In this document: piece after piece, positions 20,415 to 32,100 of the stretch
Position numbering within the stretch: position 1 is the stretch's first letter
How the letters are laid out: each line of letters opens with the position of its first letter
From: Galeopsis tetrahit
Lineage: Eukaryota > Streptophyta > Magnoliopsida > Lamiales > Lamiaceae
DNA: 64,000 nucleotides
NCBI GenBank assembly: GCA_963675135.1
Contig: OY776122.1
Location: forward strand, 83,400,472-83,464,471
Direction of reading: 5' to 3'
Translations under genes and position numbers: made by a program
The notes under the pieces: generated by a model
The model's input: the letters and a program-made list of their open reading frames with translations, nothing else
What the model was told of the DNA's origin: nothing
Database searches by the model: none

Positions 20415-21087
20415 GTTTATACTCGTAAGAGTTAGTTTATACTCATAAGAGTCTGTTTATACTCGTAAGAGTTAGTTTATACTCGTAAGAGTTCTTAGGG
20501 ATTATACTCTCCCTGAAGTTGAAGTGTTTATACTCGTAAGAGTTAGTTTATACTCGTAAGAGTTCGTTTATACTCGTGAGAGTTAGTTTATACTCGTAAG
20601 AGTTCGTTTATACTCGTGAGAGTTAGTTTATACTCGTAAGAGTTCTTAGGGATTATACTCTCCCTGAAGTTAAAGTGTTTATACTCGTAAGAGTTAGTTT
20701 ATACTCGTAAGAGTTCGTTTATACTCGTGAGAGTTAGTTTATACTCGTAAGAGTTCGTTTATACTCGTGAGAGTTAGTTTATACTCGTAAGAGTTCGTTT
20801 ATACTCGTGAGAGTTAGTTTATACTCGTAAGAGTTCGTTTATACTCGTAAGAGTTCGTTTATACTCGTAAGAGTTAGTTTATACTCGTAAGAGTTCTTAG
20901 GGATTATACTTTCCCTGAAGTTAAAGTGTTTATACTCGTAAGAGTTAGTTTATACTCGTAAGAGTTCGTTTATACTCGTGAGAGTTAGTTTATACTCGTA
21001 AGAGTTCGTTTATACTCGTGAGAGTTAGTTTATACTCGTAAGAGTTCGTTTATACTCGTAAGAGTTCGTTTATACTCGTGAGAGTTA
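20415..21087. repeat. 20-bp tandem array in the gypsy 3' region (about 29 copies)
   Basis: Unit GTTTATACTCGTAAGAGTTA with variants GTGAG for GTAAG and final C for A. Copies run in four blocks of 4, 6, 11 and 8, separated by three copies of a ~30-bp segment beginning CTTAGGGATTATACT. Within blocks the A-ending and C-ending units tend to alternate, giving a 40-bp higher-order period. Each unit has ACTC and GAGT flanking a four-base loop. Tandem repeats in this position are known from Retand-type elements. Confidence 0.93.
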
Positions 21088-21684
21088 TGTCTTCCACTGT
21101 ACCCCCTCGTGAGGGTTTTGAGAATCTTCTGGGATAGGGTTTATCGACAAGTTCATTATATCTTCCGCTGTATCCCCTACTCCCCCTAGCTTTAGAGGCT
21201 ATCGTGAATAGGAACTTTAGGAAATATTCTTAGGTATTCTCCATTCGAGCGTTTATGAGTCGGTGTAAATTTCTCTATCTTTGCAGTATCTCTAACATGC
21301 TATATTTCAGTTCCCAAAACATATTCGTTATTTCAGCACTCATCATGCAGGCCTTCAACAATTATCTTAACACGATATTAACATATGAGAAACATTTCAT
21401 CATAAAATTAGCGCATAAGAGTCATCTCATCACAATATCAACATGCATTTAGGGAAATTGCTGAAATTTTATCAAAACCGATGCTCCATTGATCGAAAAC
21501 GTTTATCAACATAGGCAAATAAGGGGAACCTATGCCGGCCTCATTAAAAACCTCTCCGTGGTAAAACCCCAAGGGGAAACCCACGTAGAGGGAAAAAGAG
21601 TGCCGGTGAAGCAATTATTCGAACGAGGAGTAAATATTCAAAATTGTTCATAAAGAAAAAGGAAGCAGGGGAATTACCCCTTCC
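21088..21684. other. Gypsy noncoding region between Gag-Pol and the tandem array
   Basis: No convincing ORF. On the minus strand, after the gag-pol stop, the sequence includes a stretch with TTTTTAATGAGGCCGGCA near 21533-21551, of a kind often seen downstream of pol in Tat-type elements. No host gene signal. Confidence 0.5.
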
Positions 21685-24600
21685 TCAAACATAAAATCTC
21701 TTCAAGTGGCATACGTTCCATGGCCTTAGTATCTCTTTCCCTGTCATGTCTTGGAGCTTGTATGCTCCACCCTTGAGTACCTGTATGACCCTGTACGGAC
21801 CTTCCCAATTGGGTTCCATCTTCCCAGTGTTCTTCAAAGCATCTGCCCTCCGAAGGACTAAATCCCCAACTTTGAAGGAGCGAGGGATTACCCTGCGGTC
21901 ATATACTGCTTTGATCCGACTCTTGTACCTTTCTGCCTTTAATCTCGCCATCTCCCTCTCTTCATCTACTAGGTCCAGCGCTTCCCTCATCAATTCTTCA
22001 TTTCTCTTTTCTTCGAAATAAGTGATCCGGTGTGATTTGAGTCTGGCTTCAGGAGGTATTACTGCTGCTGCTCCATATACCAAGTAGAAGGGAGATTCGC
22101 CTGTAGCTGTCTTAGGGCTGGTTCGGTAGGACCAGAGGACGTTGTCCAACTCCTGCACCCATTTTCCTCCTACCTCTGCCAATCGTGTTCGAATACCATC
22201 GACCAGGATCCTGTTTGTAACTTCTACCTGCCCATTAGCTTGGGGATGGGCTACTGAAGTGAACCTCTGTGTGATGTTCCATCTCTCGCACCATCTTCTT
22301 ACTTTCTCTCCATTGAATTGAGTTCCGTTATCGGAAACCAAGATTCTAGGTACTCCAAACCTGCAACAAATATGTCTAGCAAGAAAAATAATTACATTGT
22401 CCTCTTCGATTTTAGCCAAGGGCACAGCCTCTACCCATTTACTGAAATAATCCACGGCTACGATTAGAAATTTTCTCCCTCCTGGTGCCAAGGGGAAGGG
22501 TCCCACCAGATCGATTCCCCATTTAGCGAAAGGACAGGGCGAGTACATAGCCCCCATTTCTTCTGCAGGTACCCGTATCAAGGGTCCATTCTTCTGACAC
22601 TTCTCACATCTCTTCACATATTCTCTAGCGTCTCTGATTATATTAGGCCAGTAGAAACCTGCCCTAAATACTTTCTTCACCATGGTCTGGTACCCTTCAT
22701 GGCTGGATGCGCAACCTTCATGGATGTCCTTGATCACTAGCTCTGCTTCTCTTTTTGAAAGACATTTCAAATAAGGTTGAGTGAAGGACCTCTTGTACAA
22801 TTGGCCTCCCAGGATGCAATACTTCCTTCTCCAAGCCTTTGCCTCTCTGGACATTGGGGTTACTGGGCCCCTATTCAGTTCTTCCCATATTTCTTTCCTC
22901 CAATCATCCCCTGCTGTTATCTCTCCAATCAGGGTTTCCGTAGCTACTTGATCTGCCATTAACAGGGTTACCTTTCCGTCTCCCTCGAATTCAGTGGAAC
23001 TAGCCAGTTTTGACAGTCCATCCGCTTTCGTATTTTCTTCTCTTGGTACCTGTACCACTTCAAAAGTATGGAATTTATTTTTTAGTTTCTTTACCTCTTC
23101 TAGATAAGTGATCATTCTCTCATCCTTGGCGAGGTACTCCCCCATGACCTGCTGTACTATCAGCTGTGAATCGGAGTACAGGGTGACCTTCTGTGCCCCT
23201 AACTCTGCAGCCATGCTAGCTCCTCTGATCAGGGCCTCATATTCTGCTCCATTGTTTGAGGTGGAAAATCGGAATTTGACAGCCACCTGCACCTCCTGAC
23301 CTTCAGGGTCGATCAGTAATATCCCTGCTCCACATCCCAAGGCGGATGCTGAGCCATCCACATATACCTTCCATCCTTGTTCTTCTTCCACTCTGGTAGA
23401 CTCTTGAATAAAATCTGCTAGAGCTTGAGCCTTGATGGCTCTCCTGGGTTCATAATCTATATCATACTCCTGTAATTCCACTGCCCATCTGACCATTCTC
23501 CCTGACAAATCTGCTCTCCCTAATGTCTGCTTCAAAGGGAAATTAGTTCGCACCATAACTTTATAGGAGAGGAAATAGGGGCGTAATCGCCTAGCCGTTA
23601 CTACCACCGCCAGAGCTGCCTTCTCTACCTCTGAGTACCTCATTTCCGCTCCTTGGATGACCTTGCTCACGTAATATATGGGTTGCTGTGCAGAACCTTC
23701 TTCTTTCATCAGGGCGGTGCTCAGAGAGTGTTCCCCTACCGAAAGATATAAGAGCAATACATCTCCCTGAGAGGGCTTTGTCAGCTTCGGAAGCTGTTCG
23801 AGGTGAAGCTTGAGTTCCTCAAAAGCTTTCTGACACTGGTCGTCCCATTCGAACTTCGACCCCTTCCTTAAGGTTCTGAAGAAGTGATGACTCTTTTCTG
23901 CTGACCTTGATATGAACCTACTGAGAGCTGCGATCCTGCCGTTCAGGGTTTGCAATTCCTTCAAATTCCGAGGGGGTTGCATGTCGAGCACCGCCTTTAC
24001 CTTAACAGGGTTCACTTCTATCCCTCTCTGAGTCACCATATATCCCAGAAATTTCCCTGACCCTACTCCAAAAGAACATTTAGCAGGGTTTAATTTAATA
24101 CCATTCTCTCGAATTACCTGAAATATCTCCTTCAAGTCGTCAATATGTCCCTCTGCCTTGACACTTTTAGCTAGCATATCGTCCACGTAAACCTCCATGT
24201 TCCTGCCTATCTGCCCTCGGAACACCGAGTCTACCATTCTTTGATAGGTTGCTCCTGCATTTATCAGTCCAAAAGGCATACGTACATAACCGAAAGTACC
24301 ACATGTCGCTATAAAGCATACCTTCGGTATATCGAGGGGGTTCAGCTGGATCTGATGGTACCCCTGATATGCGTCCATCATGCTGAGTAATTCAAACCCA
24401 GATGTGGCATCCACCAGTTGGTCGATCCTGGGCAAAGGGTAGTGGTCTTTAGGGCAGGCTTTGTTCAAGTCCCTAAAGTCAATGCACATCCTCCACTTGC
24501 CAGCTCCCTTGGACACCAACACTGCATTCGAGAGCCATTCAGGGAACTGGACTCTCTTCACGTGCCCTGCATTCAACAATTTATCGATTTCCTCTTTTAC

Positions 24601-27315
24601 TATGAGGTTCTTCTCCTTACCGAAGTTCCTCAACTTCTGTTTCACGGGCCTGGCTTTGGGATCCACATTCAGGTGGTGCACTGCTATTTCTGGAGGGATA
24701 CCTGTCATATCCGTCGCTGTGAACGCAAAGATGTCTGCATTCTCCTGGAGGGTGAGTACCATCTTTCTCTGGAGTTCAGGATTCATGTTCGTACCTATCC
24801 TGGTTGTAAATCCCTCCTGTCCTGGGTAGAGCTCGATGCTCATTAACTCCTCATCCGCTTTAACTTTGGGTTGCTCTTGCATTAGTTCCCCCACTTTCTG
24901 TCTCTTCAGCTCAGGGTCTCCACCCTTAAACCTCTCTATTCCTCGGAACACAGCCTTGTCTGCTATCCTGACCGATTCTACGTAACACTTCCTCGCCTGG
25001 TATTGATCGCCACATATCTCTCCCACACCCCCCGAGGTAGGGAACTTCATCTTCATGTGGAAGGTGGAGATCACTGCCTGAAAAATATTCAGGCTTGGCC
25101 GTCCCATTACTACGTTATAGGAAGATGGGACATCTACAATCAAGAACTCTATGACTTGTACTCGACGGTTAGGGGCAACTCCTAACCCTACTTGTAGTAA
25201 CGCTGAACCAAGGGGTTGAATGGCTCCCCCTGAGAATCCATACAGAGCTGTTTCCACCGGTCTAAGCTTTATATTCAAGTCCATCTTCTTGAAGCACTCG
25301 AAGAGCATGATATCGGCAGAGCTTCCAGTGTCTACAAAAATTCTTGCTACGTCGTATCCTGCTATATCCGTGGTAATGACCAGTGCGTCATTATGAATTT
25401 CTCTAGGCTCCCCAGCGTCTTCTGGCCCAAAATGGATGTCTGGGCCCTCTGCCATCTTTCCCACTTCATGGTGCTCTATATTTCTCTCCTTCTTCAGCGA
25501 GCGAACGCTCTGTTTTCTCTGCCTGAAGGAATCCCCATCAGCAGGGCCTCCCATAATCATATGAATAGTTCCCCTCTTCTGAGGAGGGGGTGGTGGCTCC
25601 TCATTGCCCTTCCTCTGATCTCTCCTGTCGTCTTCCTGCTTCCCCTCGGGGTCCTTTCTCTTTTGACCCCTGGGGCCTTGTCGATCTCTGAAAATAAACT
25701 CTTTGAGGTGGTCTGCCTGAATCATCCTCTCTATCTCATCCTTCAGATGCCAACATTGGTTGGTATCGTGGCCATAATCGTTATGGAACCTACAAAACTT
25801 GTTTGACTTTGGGTTTTGGGGGCCTCTACTTCTTGAGTAGGGGAATTTCATATCTGGATGGTCCCCTGCCACCTCTAGGACTTCGGCTGGCTCTATCTTC
25901 AGAGGGGTATATCTCTTCGCCCCTCTCCTGGGATTCCAGGGCGCAACTTCCTCTCTTCTCACGTTTTCCAGTCTCCTGGAGCTCCGATGTCTCTCTGGAC
26001 TTGGCCTTCTAAGTGGAATTTCTTTCCTCCTTTCTCCATTACCCACTATAGCCCGGGTCTCCGATCGTTTAGCTTTCCTTACCTCCTCCAGGGTGAGGTA
26101 TTTCTCTGCTCTCCTCAACAATTCATCGAAAGTCCGAACCGGCTTCTTAGCTAAAGAGGTGAATAAATCTCCGTCACGCAACCCGTTGGTGAGGGCATTG
26201 ATTTTAACCTCCGAGGAGGCTGTAGGTACTTCTAAGGCCGCTTGGTTGAATCTTTTCAAGAAAGCCCGTAAGCTCTCATTCTCTCCCTGACGCATGTTGA
26301 ACAAGGTAAGGGTAGCTCTAGGCTGTCTCCTAGCGCTGGCGAATTGGTGCAGGAACAATTCGCTGAATTCGGACCATGAGTGGATAGTATCTGGTCCTAA
26401 CTGCGTAAACCACTGCTGTGCAGCCTTGGATAAGGTAGTCAGAAATACTCGACATTTGACACCTTCTCCATACCGGTGCAGTAAGGCCGCGTTCTCAAAT
26501 CTCATCAAGTGCTCATAGGGATCCGAAGTGCCATCGTATTCAAAATTTAAAGATTTGAAGTTAGAGGGCAGTTCGTCTTGTAAAATAGTAGGTGAAAATT
26601 GATATCCAGTGGTGTAAGAGGGTTTACTTACGTTGTCAGTAATATGTCTCTGCATATCCCTCATCTCTTTACGCAGGGCTTGTATCTGATCACTGACGGC
26701 CCCTTGATATGTGTCGTCCGTGCTTTCTCTCATCCCCGTATCCAGGGTGATATCCCCAAGGACTCTCTCTGCATCCCTCCGAAGGGGTCTTTCCAGGACG
26801 CTTCTCTCAGCCTGGGAAGGTACTTTCTCTTCTGGGTTTCGAGGGAGATCTTCGTTCCTGGAAGGGACTGGGACCGAATCGATGACATGTTCGGGTGGAT
26901 TTGGTCGTGTGCCCTTATGAACAGGTTCAGGAGGGCGAAGTCCTCGAGCAGTAATTATCCTTTCCACTGATTGCGCTATCATCTCATCCAACTGATCTCG
27001 AGAGACGGTCAAGAGTTCTGGTTGAGTGTTAGGGTTATCCTTATTGATCCCACTCCCTGATGCTCCTGAGATACCTGGTGTGTCTCCATCCTGAGTGGGA
27101 GGGATATCCTCCGGTACGTGGTCTACTGGTTGATTCCCTAGATTTCGGTTTGAGGGAAAACCTGGAGGAGGGATATCTTCTGATGTGTGATCCATGGGAC
27201 GTTTCCCTAAATTCCGATTTAAGGGAAATCCTGGAGGGGGCGGAGGAAAAGGAGGCGGAGGGGTGGAATCTCCTTTCTCCTTCGTCTGCTTTGTTGGATC
27301 TTGTCCTCCACCCAT
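21685..27315 (-). CDS. gag-pol: Gag-Pol polyprotein of the Ty3/gypsy element
   Basis: One intact ORF of 1876 residues from ATG 27315. A Pro-rich N-terminus is followed by a retrotransposon Gag domain (about 245-400; WFTQLGPDTIHSWSEFSELF) and a zinc-binding-like CRFHNDYGHDTNQC (about 513). The aspartic protease motif VDTGSSADIML is near 658. Reverse transcriptase follows (about 900-1100, catalytic YVDDMLAKS about 1042) with RNase H after it. A second RNase H-like domain (VYVDGSASALGCGAGILL, about 1315, with EYEALIRG) is the extra domain typical of the Tat lineage. Integrase: HEGCASSHEGY zinc region (about 1533), D in GIDLVGPFP (about 1598), D in SDNGTQF (about 1661), E in NGQVEVTNR (about 1695). 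RT before integrase marks Ty3/gypsy. No frameshift or stop is present. Confidence 0.95.
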   Translation of the reverse strand: MGGGQDPTKQTKEKGDSTPPPPFPPPPPGFPLNRNLGKRPMDHTSEDIPPPGFPSNRNLGNQPVDHVPEDIPPTQDGDTPGISGASGSGINKDNPNTQPELLTVSRDQLDEMIAQSVERIITARGLRPPEPVHKGTRPNPPEHVIDSVPVPSRNEDLPRNPEEKVPSQAERSVLERPLRRDAERVLGDITLDTGMRESTDDTYQGAVSDQIQALRKEMRDMQRHITDNVSKPSYTTGYQFSPTILQDELPSNFKSLNFEYDGTSDPYEHLMRFENAALLHRYGEGVKCRVFLTTLSKAAQQWFTQLGPDTIHSWSEFSELFLHQFASARRQPRATLTLFNMRQGENESLRAFLKRFNQAALEVPTASSEVKINALTNGLRDGDLFTSLAKKPVRTFDELLRRAEKYLTLEEVRKAKRSETRAIVGNGERRKEIPLRRPSPERHRSSRRLENVRREEVAPWNPRRGAKRYTPLKIEPAEVLEVAGDHPDMKFPYSRSRGPQNPKSNKFCRFHNDYGHDTNQCWHLKDEIERMIQADHLKEFIFRDRQGPRGQKRKDPEGKQEDDRRDQRKGNEEPPPPPQKRGTIHMIMGGPADGDSFRQRKQSVRSLKKERNIEHHEVGKMAEGPDIHFGPEDAGEPREIHNDALVITTDIAGYDVARIFVDTGSSADIMLFECFKKMDLNIKLRPVETALYGFSGGAIQPLGSALLQVGLGVAPNRRVQVIEFLIVDVPSSYNVVMGRPSLNIFQAVISTFHMKMKFPTSGGVGEICGDQYQARKCYVESVRIADKAVFRGIERFKGGDPELKRQKVGELMQEQPKVKADEELMSIELYPGQEGFTTRIGTNMNPELQRKMVLTLQENADIFAFTATDMTGIPPEIAVHHLNVDPKARPVKQKLRNFGKEKNLIVKEEIDKLLNAGHVKRVQFPEWLSNAVLVSKGAGKWRMCIDFRDLNKACPKDHYPLPRIDQLVDATSGFELLSMMDAYQGYHQIQLNPLDIPKVCFIATCGTFGYVRMPFGLINAGATYQRMVDSVFRGQIGRNMEVYVDDMLAKSVKAEGHIDDLKEIFQVIRENGIKLNPAKCSFGVGSGKFLGYMVTQRGIEVNPVKVKAVLDMQPPRNLKELQTLNGRIAALSRFISRSAEKSHHFFRTLRKGSKFEWDDQCQKAFEELKLHLEQLPKLTKPSQGDVLLLYLSVGEHSLSTALMKEEGSAQQPIYYVSKVIQGAEMRYSEVEKAALAVVVTARRLRPYFLSYKVMVRTNFPLKQTLGRADLSGRMVRWAVELQEYDIDYEPRRAIKAQALADFIQESTRVEEEQGWKVYVDGSASALGCGAGILLIDPEGQEVQVAVKFRFSTSNNGAEYEALIRGASMAAELGAQKVTLYSDSQLIVQQVMGEYLAKDERMITYLEEVKKLKNKFHTFEVVQVPREENTKADGLSKLASSTEFEGDGKVTLLMADQVATETLIGEITAGDDWRKEIWEELNRGPVTPMSREAKAWRRKYCILGGQLYKRSFTQPYLKCLSKREAELVIKDIHEGCASSHEGYQTMVKKVFRAGFYWPNIIRDAREYVKRCEKCQKNGPLIRVPAEEMGAMYSPCPFAKWGIDLVGPFPLAPGGRKFLIVAVDYFSKWVEAVPLAKIEEDNVIIFLARHICCRFGVPRILVSDNGTQFNGEKVRRWCERWNITQRFTSVAHPQANGQVEVTNRILVDGIRTRLAEVGGKWVQELDNVLWSYRTSPKTATGESPFYLVYGAAAVIPPEARLKSHRITYFEEKRNEELMREALDLVDEEREMARLKAERYKSRIKAVYDRRVIPRSFKVGDLVLRRADALKNTGKMEPNWEGPYRVIQVLKGGAYKLQDMTGKEILRPWNVCHLKRFYV

Positions 27316-27361
27316 ATCAGTACGGAACTTTTCTCACGCCTTAGCTTGAAATGTTCCCACA

Positions 27362-27371
27362 GACGGCGCCA
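27362..27371 (-). other. Candidate primer binding site of the gypsy element
   Basis: Minus strand reads TGGCGCCGTC, five bases inside the LTR end. The first nine bases fit the 3' end of plant tRNA-Asp, a common Ty3/gypsy primer. Which tRNA is used is not certain from this length. Confidence 0.65.
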
Positions 27372-27376
27372 GTTGA

Positions 27377-28107
27377 TGCGTCGAAAAAGAACGCACTCGG
27401 ATATCAGCCGTTCCTTTGCGAGCACTGTTGATCAAGAATGTAAATCGTCAATTTGTCCTCGACAATCTTCTCGTAAATCCAAAGATAACCTGCAAAAGTA
27501 CACCGGAGGGGGCCTCCGGCGTAGAAGCTCCGACGCTCAAGTCAGAACTTATCGTAGGCGAAATCAAAGAGAAATTCCCCTATATATCTAGGGGAATTCC
27601 GGCGAATATCGTGAAGTCTCTCTTCACTATTAGCGTATATTTTGTATGGCAGTGTGTATAATCAGTAAAATGTATGTATCGTAATAATAACTTAATTCAG
27701 AATATGGAAATAACCTTCTTTATATACCTGGCCCCTCTCTGCGGAGAGGGAGAGACCTATTCTCCCTGAATTCTCGGCGTATATCTAGGAATTCGGCCTC
27801 AAATCTCCAAGGACTCGGCTGATCCCCCTGAAGACTAGGCTCTTCAGCTTATCCAGTCCTCTTTTCGTGGGTTTGAACAATTCCCAGGACTTAGCCAAGG
27901 AAGACAGGCTATAATTCCCTTCTTGGGCCAAATCTTCCCCAGCCCAAGACCTATTAATTTCTTCACATATGGGCCAAAGGCCCAATTTCTCTGATTCCTC
28001 TACTCGAACCCAGGGGGTGTATTGATCCTGTTTCTTCAATATATTAACCTAATTACAACTATCATAACTTATCCCGTTTCCACGTGTCGACTCCTCCGAG
28101 AGCGACA
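27377..28107 (-). repeat. 5' LTR of the gypsy element
   Basis: On the minus strand it starts TGTCGCTCTCGGAGGAG and ends TCGACGCA, 731 bp. Termini are inferred from TG...CA, from the neighbouring primer site, and from the change to very AT-rich DNA after 28107. A TATA box (GTATATAAAG on the minus strand, about 27723-27732) fits transcription toward lower coordinates. The partner LTR is not in the window, so the outer boundary is not verified. Confidence 0.75.
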
Positions 28108-28815
28108 TATTTATCTACATCAATACCTACTACTACTGTTATTATTATGACGTGTTGGAAACTTGCATTTGTAATTTAAATTAATGATTTTTTTATTATA
28201 TTTCTAATTAATTACTCTATACATTAAAATTCATTATTATCTAAGTATTAATTAGTTTGAGAATAATTTAAAATATATATTATTTATTTGTATTAAAAAG
28301 TGCAAAAATTATATAATTTGTTAAAAAAAAAAAATCAAAACGTTAAATATTAACAAAATCACCCTTCGCTTATTCCATAATTAAGTATTAACAAAATATT
28401 GTGCAATAATTTGGATCGAAATAATGTAATACTCCGTCTGTTCTAGAGATGTTTTGAAAAAAAAAATCACCTTTTTTTGTAAATTAAAAAAGTTTCATAT
28501 TTTTTAATGTAAATTTATTTCAAATTTACATTAAAAATAATTTAAATAAATGTATCCTTTTAAGAAAATATATATATATATATATATTAAAAGTATAATA
28601 AAAAATTAATTATTTTTTAAACATACGTGTCTTGATTTTAAATTACTACTAGTATTATTTTAAGTAGGACGAATTGTAGTATAAATTATTCTACCTATTA
28701 TTAATTCATCAACCTAGAAAATCGTTCTCTTAAAATAATGATGGTTCTAGCTTTCTGTCGCCCTAAAATTAAATTGTCCACCATTTTAGCTAATATCATT
28801 GTTTTATTAGTATTA
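28108..28815. other. AT-rich intergenic DNA
   Basis: No gene seen. It contains homopolymer runs and a (TA)n tract near 28568. A segment from about 28429 (TACTCCGTCTGTTC) to about 28680 ends with a rough inverted match and may be a decayed Stowaway-type MITE, but the ends are too diverged to be sure. Confidence 0.4.
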
Positions 28816-29125
28816 TCTATATATATATAAAAACACAATAGTAACTTGCTGGAGAAGTTCCCGCCTAAAATTACTGAAATAATAAAATATTTTTTTTAGT
28901 TGGACCTAGATATAGATTAGTAGCCCCTATTTGCTTATTCTCCACGCCTGAATCGTCCAACTTCACTCCAGTCACTCCATCTCCACTTTGACTCCTACAA
29001 AAAAAATTGGATTTTCTCACACCCTCTCATCTGAACTTTTTACAAAGCCATTTTCTCATTTCATCTTATCAGCCAGCGCAACATTGATTCCGGTGCCGTC
29101 ACTACAAAATTGCATTCATTGTACA

Positions 29126-29173
29126 CGTCGCCTTTGTCGTCGGCCGCTATGTCGCCTTTGTCATCGGCCGCTA
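29126..29173 (+). repeat. 24-bp direct duplication in Helitron A
   Basis: GTCGCCTTTGTC(G/A)TCGGCCGCTAT occurs twice in succession, placing two ATGs 24 bases apart. A short open frame follows and reaches a donor-like CTG/GTAATT near 29236. It looks like the first exon of a captured gene; I do not recognise the protein. Confidence 0.4.
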
Positions 29174-32100
29174 TGTCCTATAATACTACCGATTCTGGCC
29201 CCTTCGCCGACGATGCTATCTCTCCTTTCCTCTGGTAATTTACTAAATCACATCTGTCAATTTTATGAATTTGTTTATTCAATTTACCCATTACTTTGTG
29301 TTAATTGCACTTATTATGTTTGTCAGTTTCGTGAATTTCTTTTATTCGTAATCCTTAGGTGGAATATTTTGCTGTATCTAAATTTGAGGTTGGGTGAATG
29401 AAATTGGGATGAACAGTTGGTACGGTGTTGGTGAAAGGTAAACTATCTTTCTCATTCACAGTAAACTACTTGAACCCTCTTTCCCAATTCTTAGAATTTT
29501 CTTTATTTGGTTCCAATTGTAAATTCTTTATTGGCATAGATCTTCAATTGAATATTGAGATTAGTTGTAATTTGCTACTCAAATCTCTTAGGATTGTTGT
29601 TTGTTTGGTTTTATTCCTTGCATTAGGATTGTTTCCTCTTGCATATTAGCTTCTTTAGCTATTGCTATTGCAGATTGTTTTTTTTCACATGTTTTCGATT
29701 GCCCTTTTATTAACCTGAGTTGTGATTTTGACCAATTTTTTATTCTGATCAAAATCAACTGCCTGAATCAACTCTTCAAGTAATGATTTCTCTTCATGGA
29801 ATGAGAGGCTTTAGCCTTTATGTTGATAAATTAAATATTATAATGGTTCACATAATTTCTTGAAATGATGTTTAGAAATTATCATTGCAATTGATTTTAT
29901 GCCTTTTTTATTTATTAAAGCACTATTATTTTTCAATCTTGATTGTCTAGATTGTGTTTGTTAGATTTAGATATTGGGTGGACCAGCTTGGTGGCGAAGG
30001 TTCACCCCTAATTGGTTGCAAAAGATAAGTGAAACCATCTTAAAACTTGTGCAGTTATTCTCAACGTAAGTTATCTTGATTTTTTCTTCTGACAACATCT
30101 GATTAACTTGAAGAGGTTATCTGCCAGCTTCTAAGCAAAGAAATCTTAGACTGTTCATGACATGAAATGGTTCAACAAAATATTGAAGAGTTTAAACAAT
30201 CTTTGAATCAGTAAACATAGAATGAAATTGCATTAATTTTTTATTTGTTTGGCTTTTTTTGAAAATCTCTTCTCATCTGTGGCTGATGGATACAGTGTAA
30301 AAATCAATATATAAATTTAAATAATCAAATCCATTGTTGATATCTCATATCTGTAATATACTGTACTACACATTTTAAGTTTTTGTTGTTGTGAAACTGA
30401 CCCTTTAAGAGTATATTTGGTCGAACTTATAATCTTCTTTAAACATTTGTACATTTCATCTTTTAGCATTTTATGTTTAGTATGCCATTGATGGAGTTGA
30501 GAATTAAATAACTCAAATTTATTGTTTTCCTTTTTCAGAGATTTGATGGCGATGAAATGTAAAGCGATCAAAGACGCGAAGTAGCAAAAATGAGATGAAA
30601 ATGGACGAAGGCATGAAACAAAAACACTAATCAACACTTGGTATGAACATTCTTTGTGTTGCTTTCAAATATTTCCCGAGTGTTTTTTCGATTTTGTTTA
30701 ATTGGACTATGTGTTGAAGAATTCTTCAATATTTTCTAAGAATGGCAATGGAGTAGTCTCTAACCGAGAGTCAGTGACGGTCAGATAACCGATGTCTGTG
30801 GCGTTCTCGATGGTGCTTATATACCAAAGTTATCTCAAATTTTCTTTACCTTTTAAGATATTCTTTTAAAGAAATTTTCATTTAGCTCTCTCTGCCATAA
30901 TTCTCTATTTTAAAGATACATGTTATCCCATTTCTTTCTGTCATATTGAAGGATTCTTTCTTCGGGTGCAAATGATTCACCCTACAGGTAAACAAACTGA
31001 TTTTTGGAACATAAAGAATTCACAATATAATTGGGACCAAACAAAGAAAATTCTAAGGATTGGGAAAGAGGGTTCAAGTAGTTTACTATAAATGAGAAAG
31101 ATAGTTTACCTTTCCATGGTACAATAAATATTCCACCTATAAAGATTATGAAACCAACACTCCAAAAAATGCATAGAATTTTCTTTATTATGTTTATTGA
31201 GTTACAAATATTTTCTTTTACTGCTTATTTTCCATTTTTCTTTTCGAGTTATAGAATACTAATTCTTGAATGTTGGGATTTTATATTATATTGATAAATC
31301 TCATAGTTATTGCATGTATTTTCTGTAAATTTAGATACTAGCAAAATATTTCACCTATAAGGATTTTTTTCTTTATTATGTTTATTGAATTACAAATATT
31401 TTATTTCGCTGCTTATTTTCCATTTTCCTTTTCGAGATATAGAATACTAATTCTTGAATGTTTGGATTTTATATTATATTGATAAATCTCATAAGTATTG
31501 CATGTATTTTCTGCATATTTTTCGCACCAGTGTTTTTCATTTTTTCTGTCCAATTTTTTGCTTTGTTTTCGATTTACAGAATATACCCATTCTAGGATCG
31601 TTGAGAGTTCCTACATCATTGATAAATCAAATATTGTATTATAAGTACCTATTTTAAATTCATCATCCCAAGTAGTTATTCAACTTTCTTGAAATATTTC
31701 AGCCGATTAAATTTTGTGTTGTGTACGATGAGGAGTTGGATTAATGGTTTTTTGTTGCTTTAACTGCAGAGTAAATGAGAAAGTTGTTACAGTCTTACAG
31801 AGGAAACAAGTCCGGTAAGTTACATTCCAACACTCTAAATTTGTTTATGATTCTTATACATGCAAACAATTTTTACATGCACGCTCAACACTACTTATTT
31901 TTTTATTCAGATGACGTCCTCTGATTTCTTTTATTGTATTAGATTTTGGTTTTTACTCGGTTAGTATTTATGTTTTGACATTATACACATAAGCAATTTA
32001 TTTTTAGGATATTTGTCCCACGCGGGCTGATTTGGACTCAATTCGCAACTTTTAAAAATTATTGTCCTTAAATTGTCAGACCGAAAAGTTACAGTTCTCA

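Larger units (their letters stand above)
1..28107 (-). mobile_element. Ty3/gypsy LTR retrotransposon, Tat-lineage type (partial, interrupted by a copia insertion)
   Basis: Read on the minus strand: 5' LTR (27377-28107), a tRNA-type primer site just inside it, one long Gag-Pol ORF (27315-21685), a long 3' region with a 20-bp tandem array, and a plus-strand accessory gene (exons within 8-1184). The 3' LTR is outside the window. A second RNase H-like domain after the RT/RNase H, plus an accessory ORF antisense to pol between pol and the 3' LTR with tandem repeats nearby, is the layout known from Tat elements such as Retand and Grande. The interior is split by the copia block 1598-20366, flanked by ACATC on both sides. 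The lineage call is inference from architecture; the superfamily call is secure from domain order (protease, RT, RNase H, integrase). Confidence 0.85.

Noticed and set aside
20415..21087. Regular short repeats that might look like a CRISPR array
   Set aside because: Units are directly abutting with no unique spacers, and the setting is a plant retrotransposon.
24418..24846. Plus-strand ORFs of 120-142 codons opposite the gypsy RT
   Set aside because: Shadows of the intact minus-strand polyprotein.
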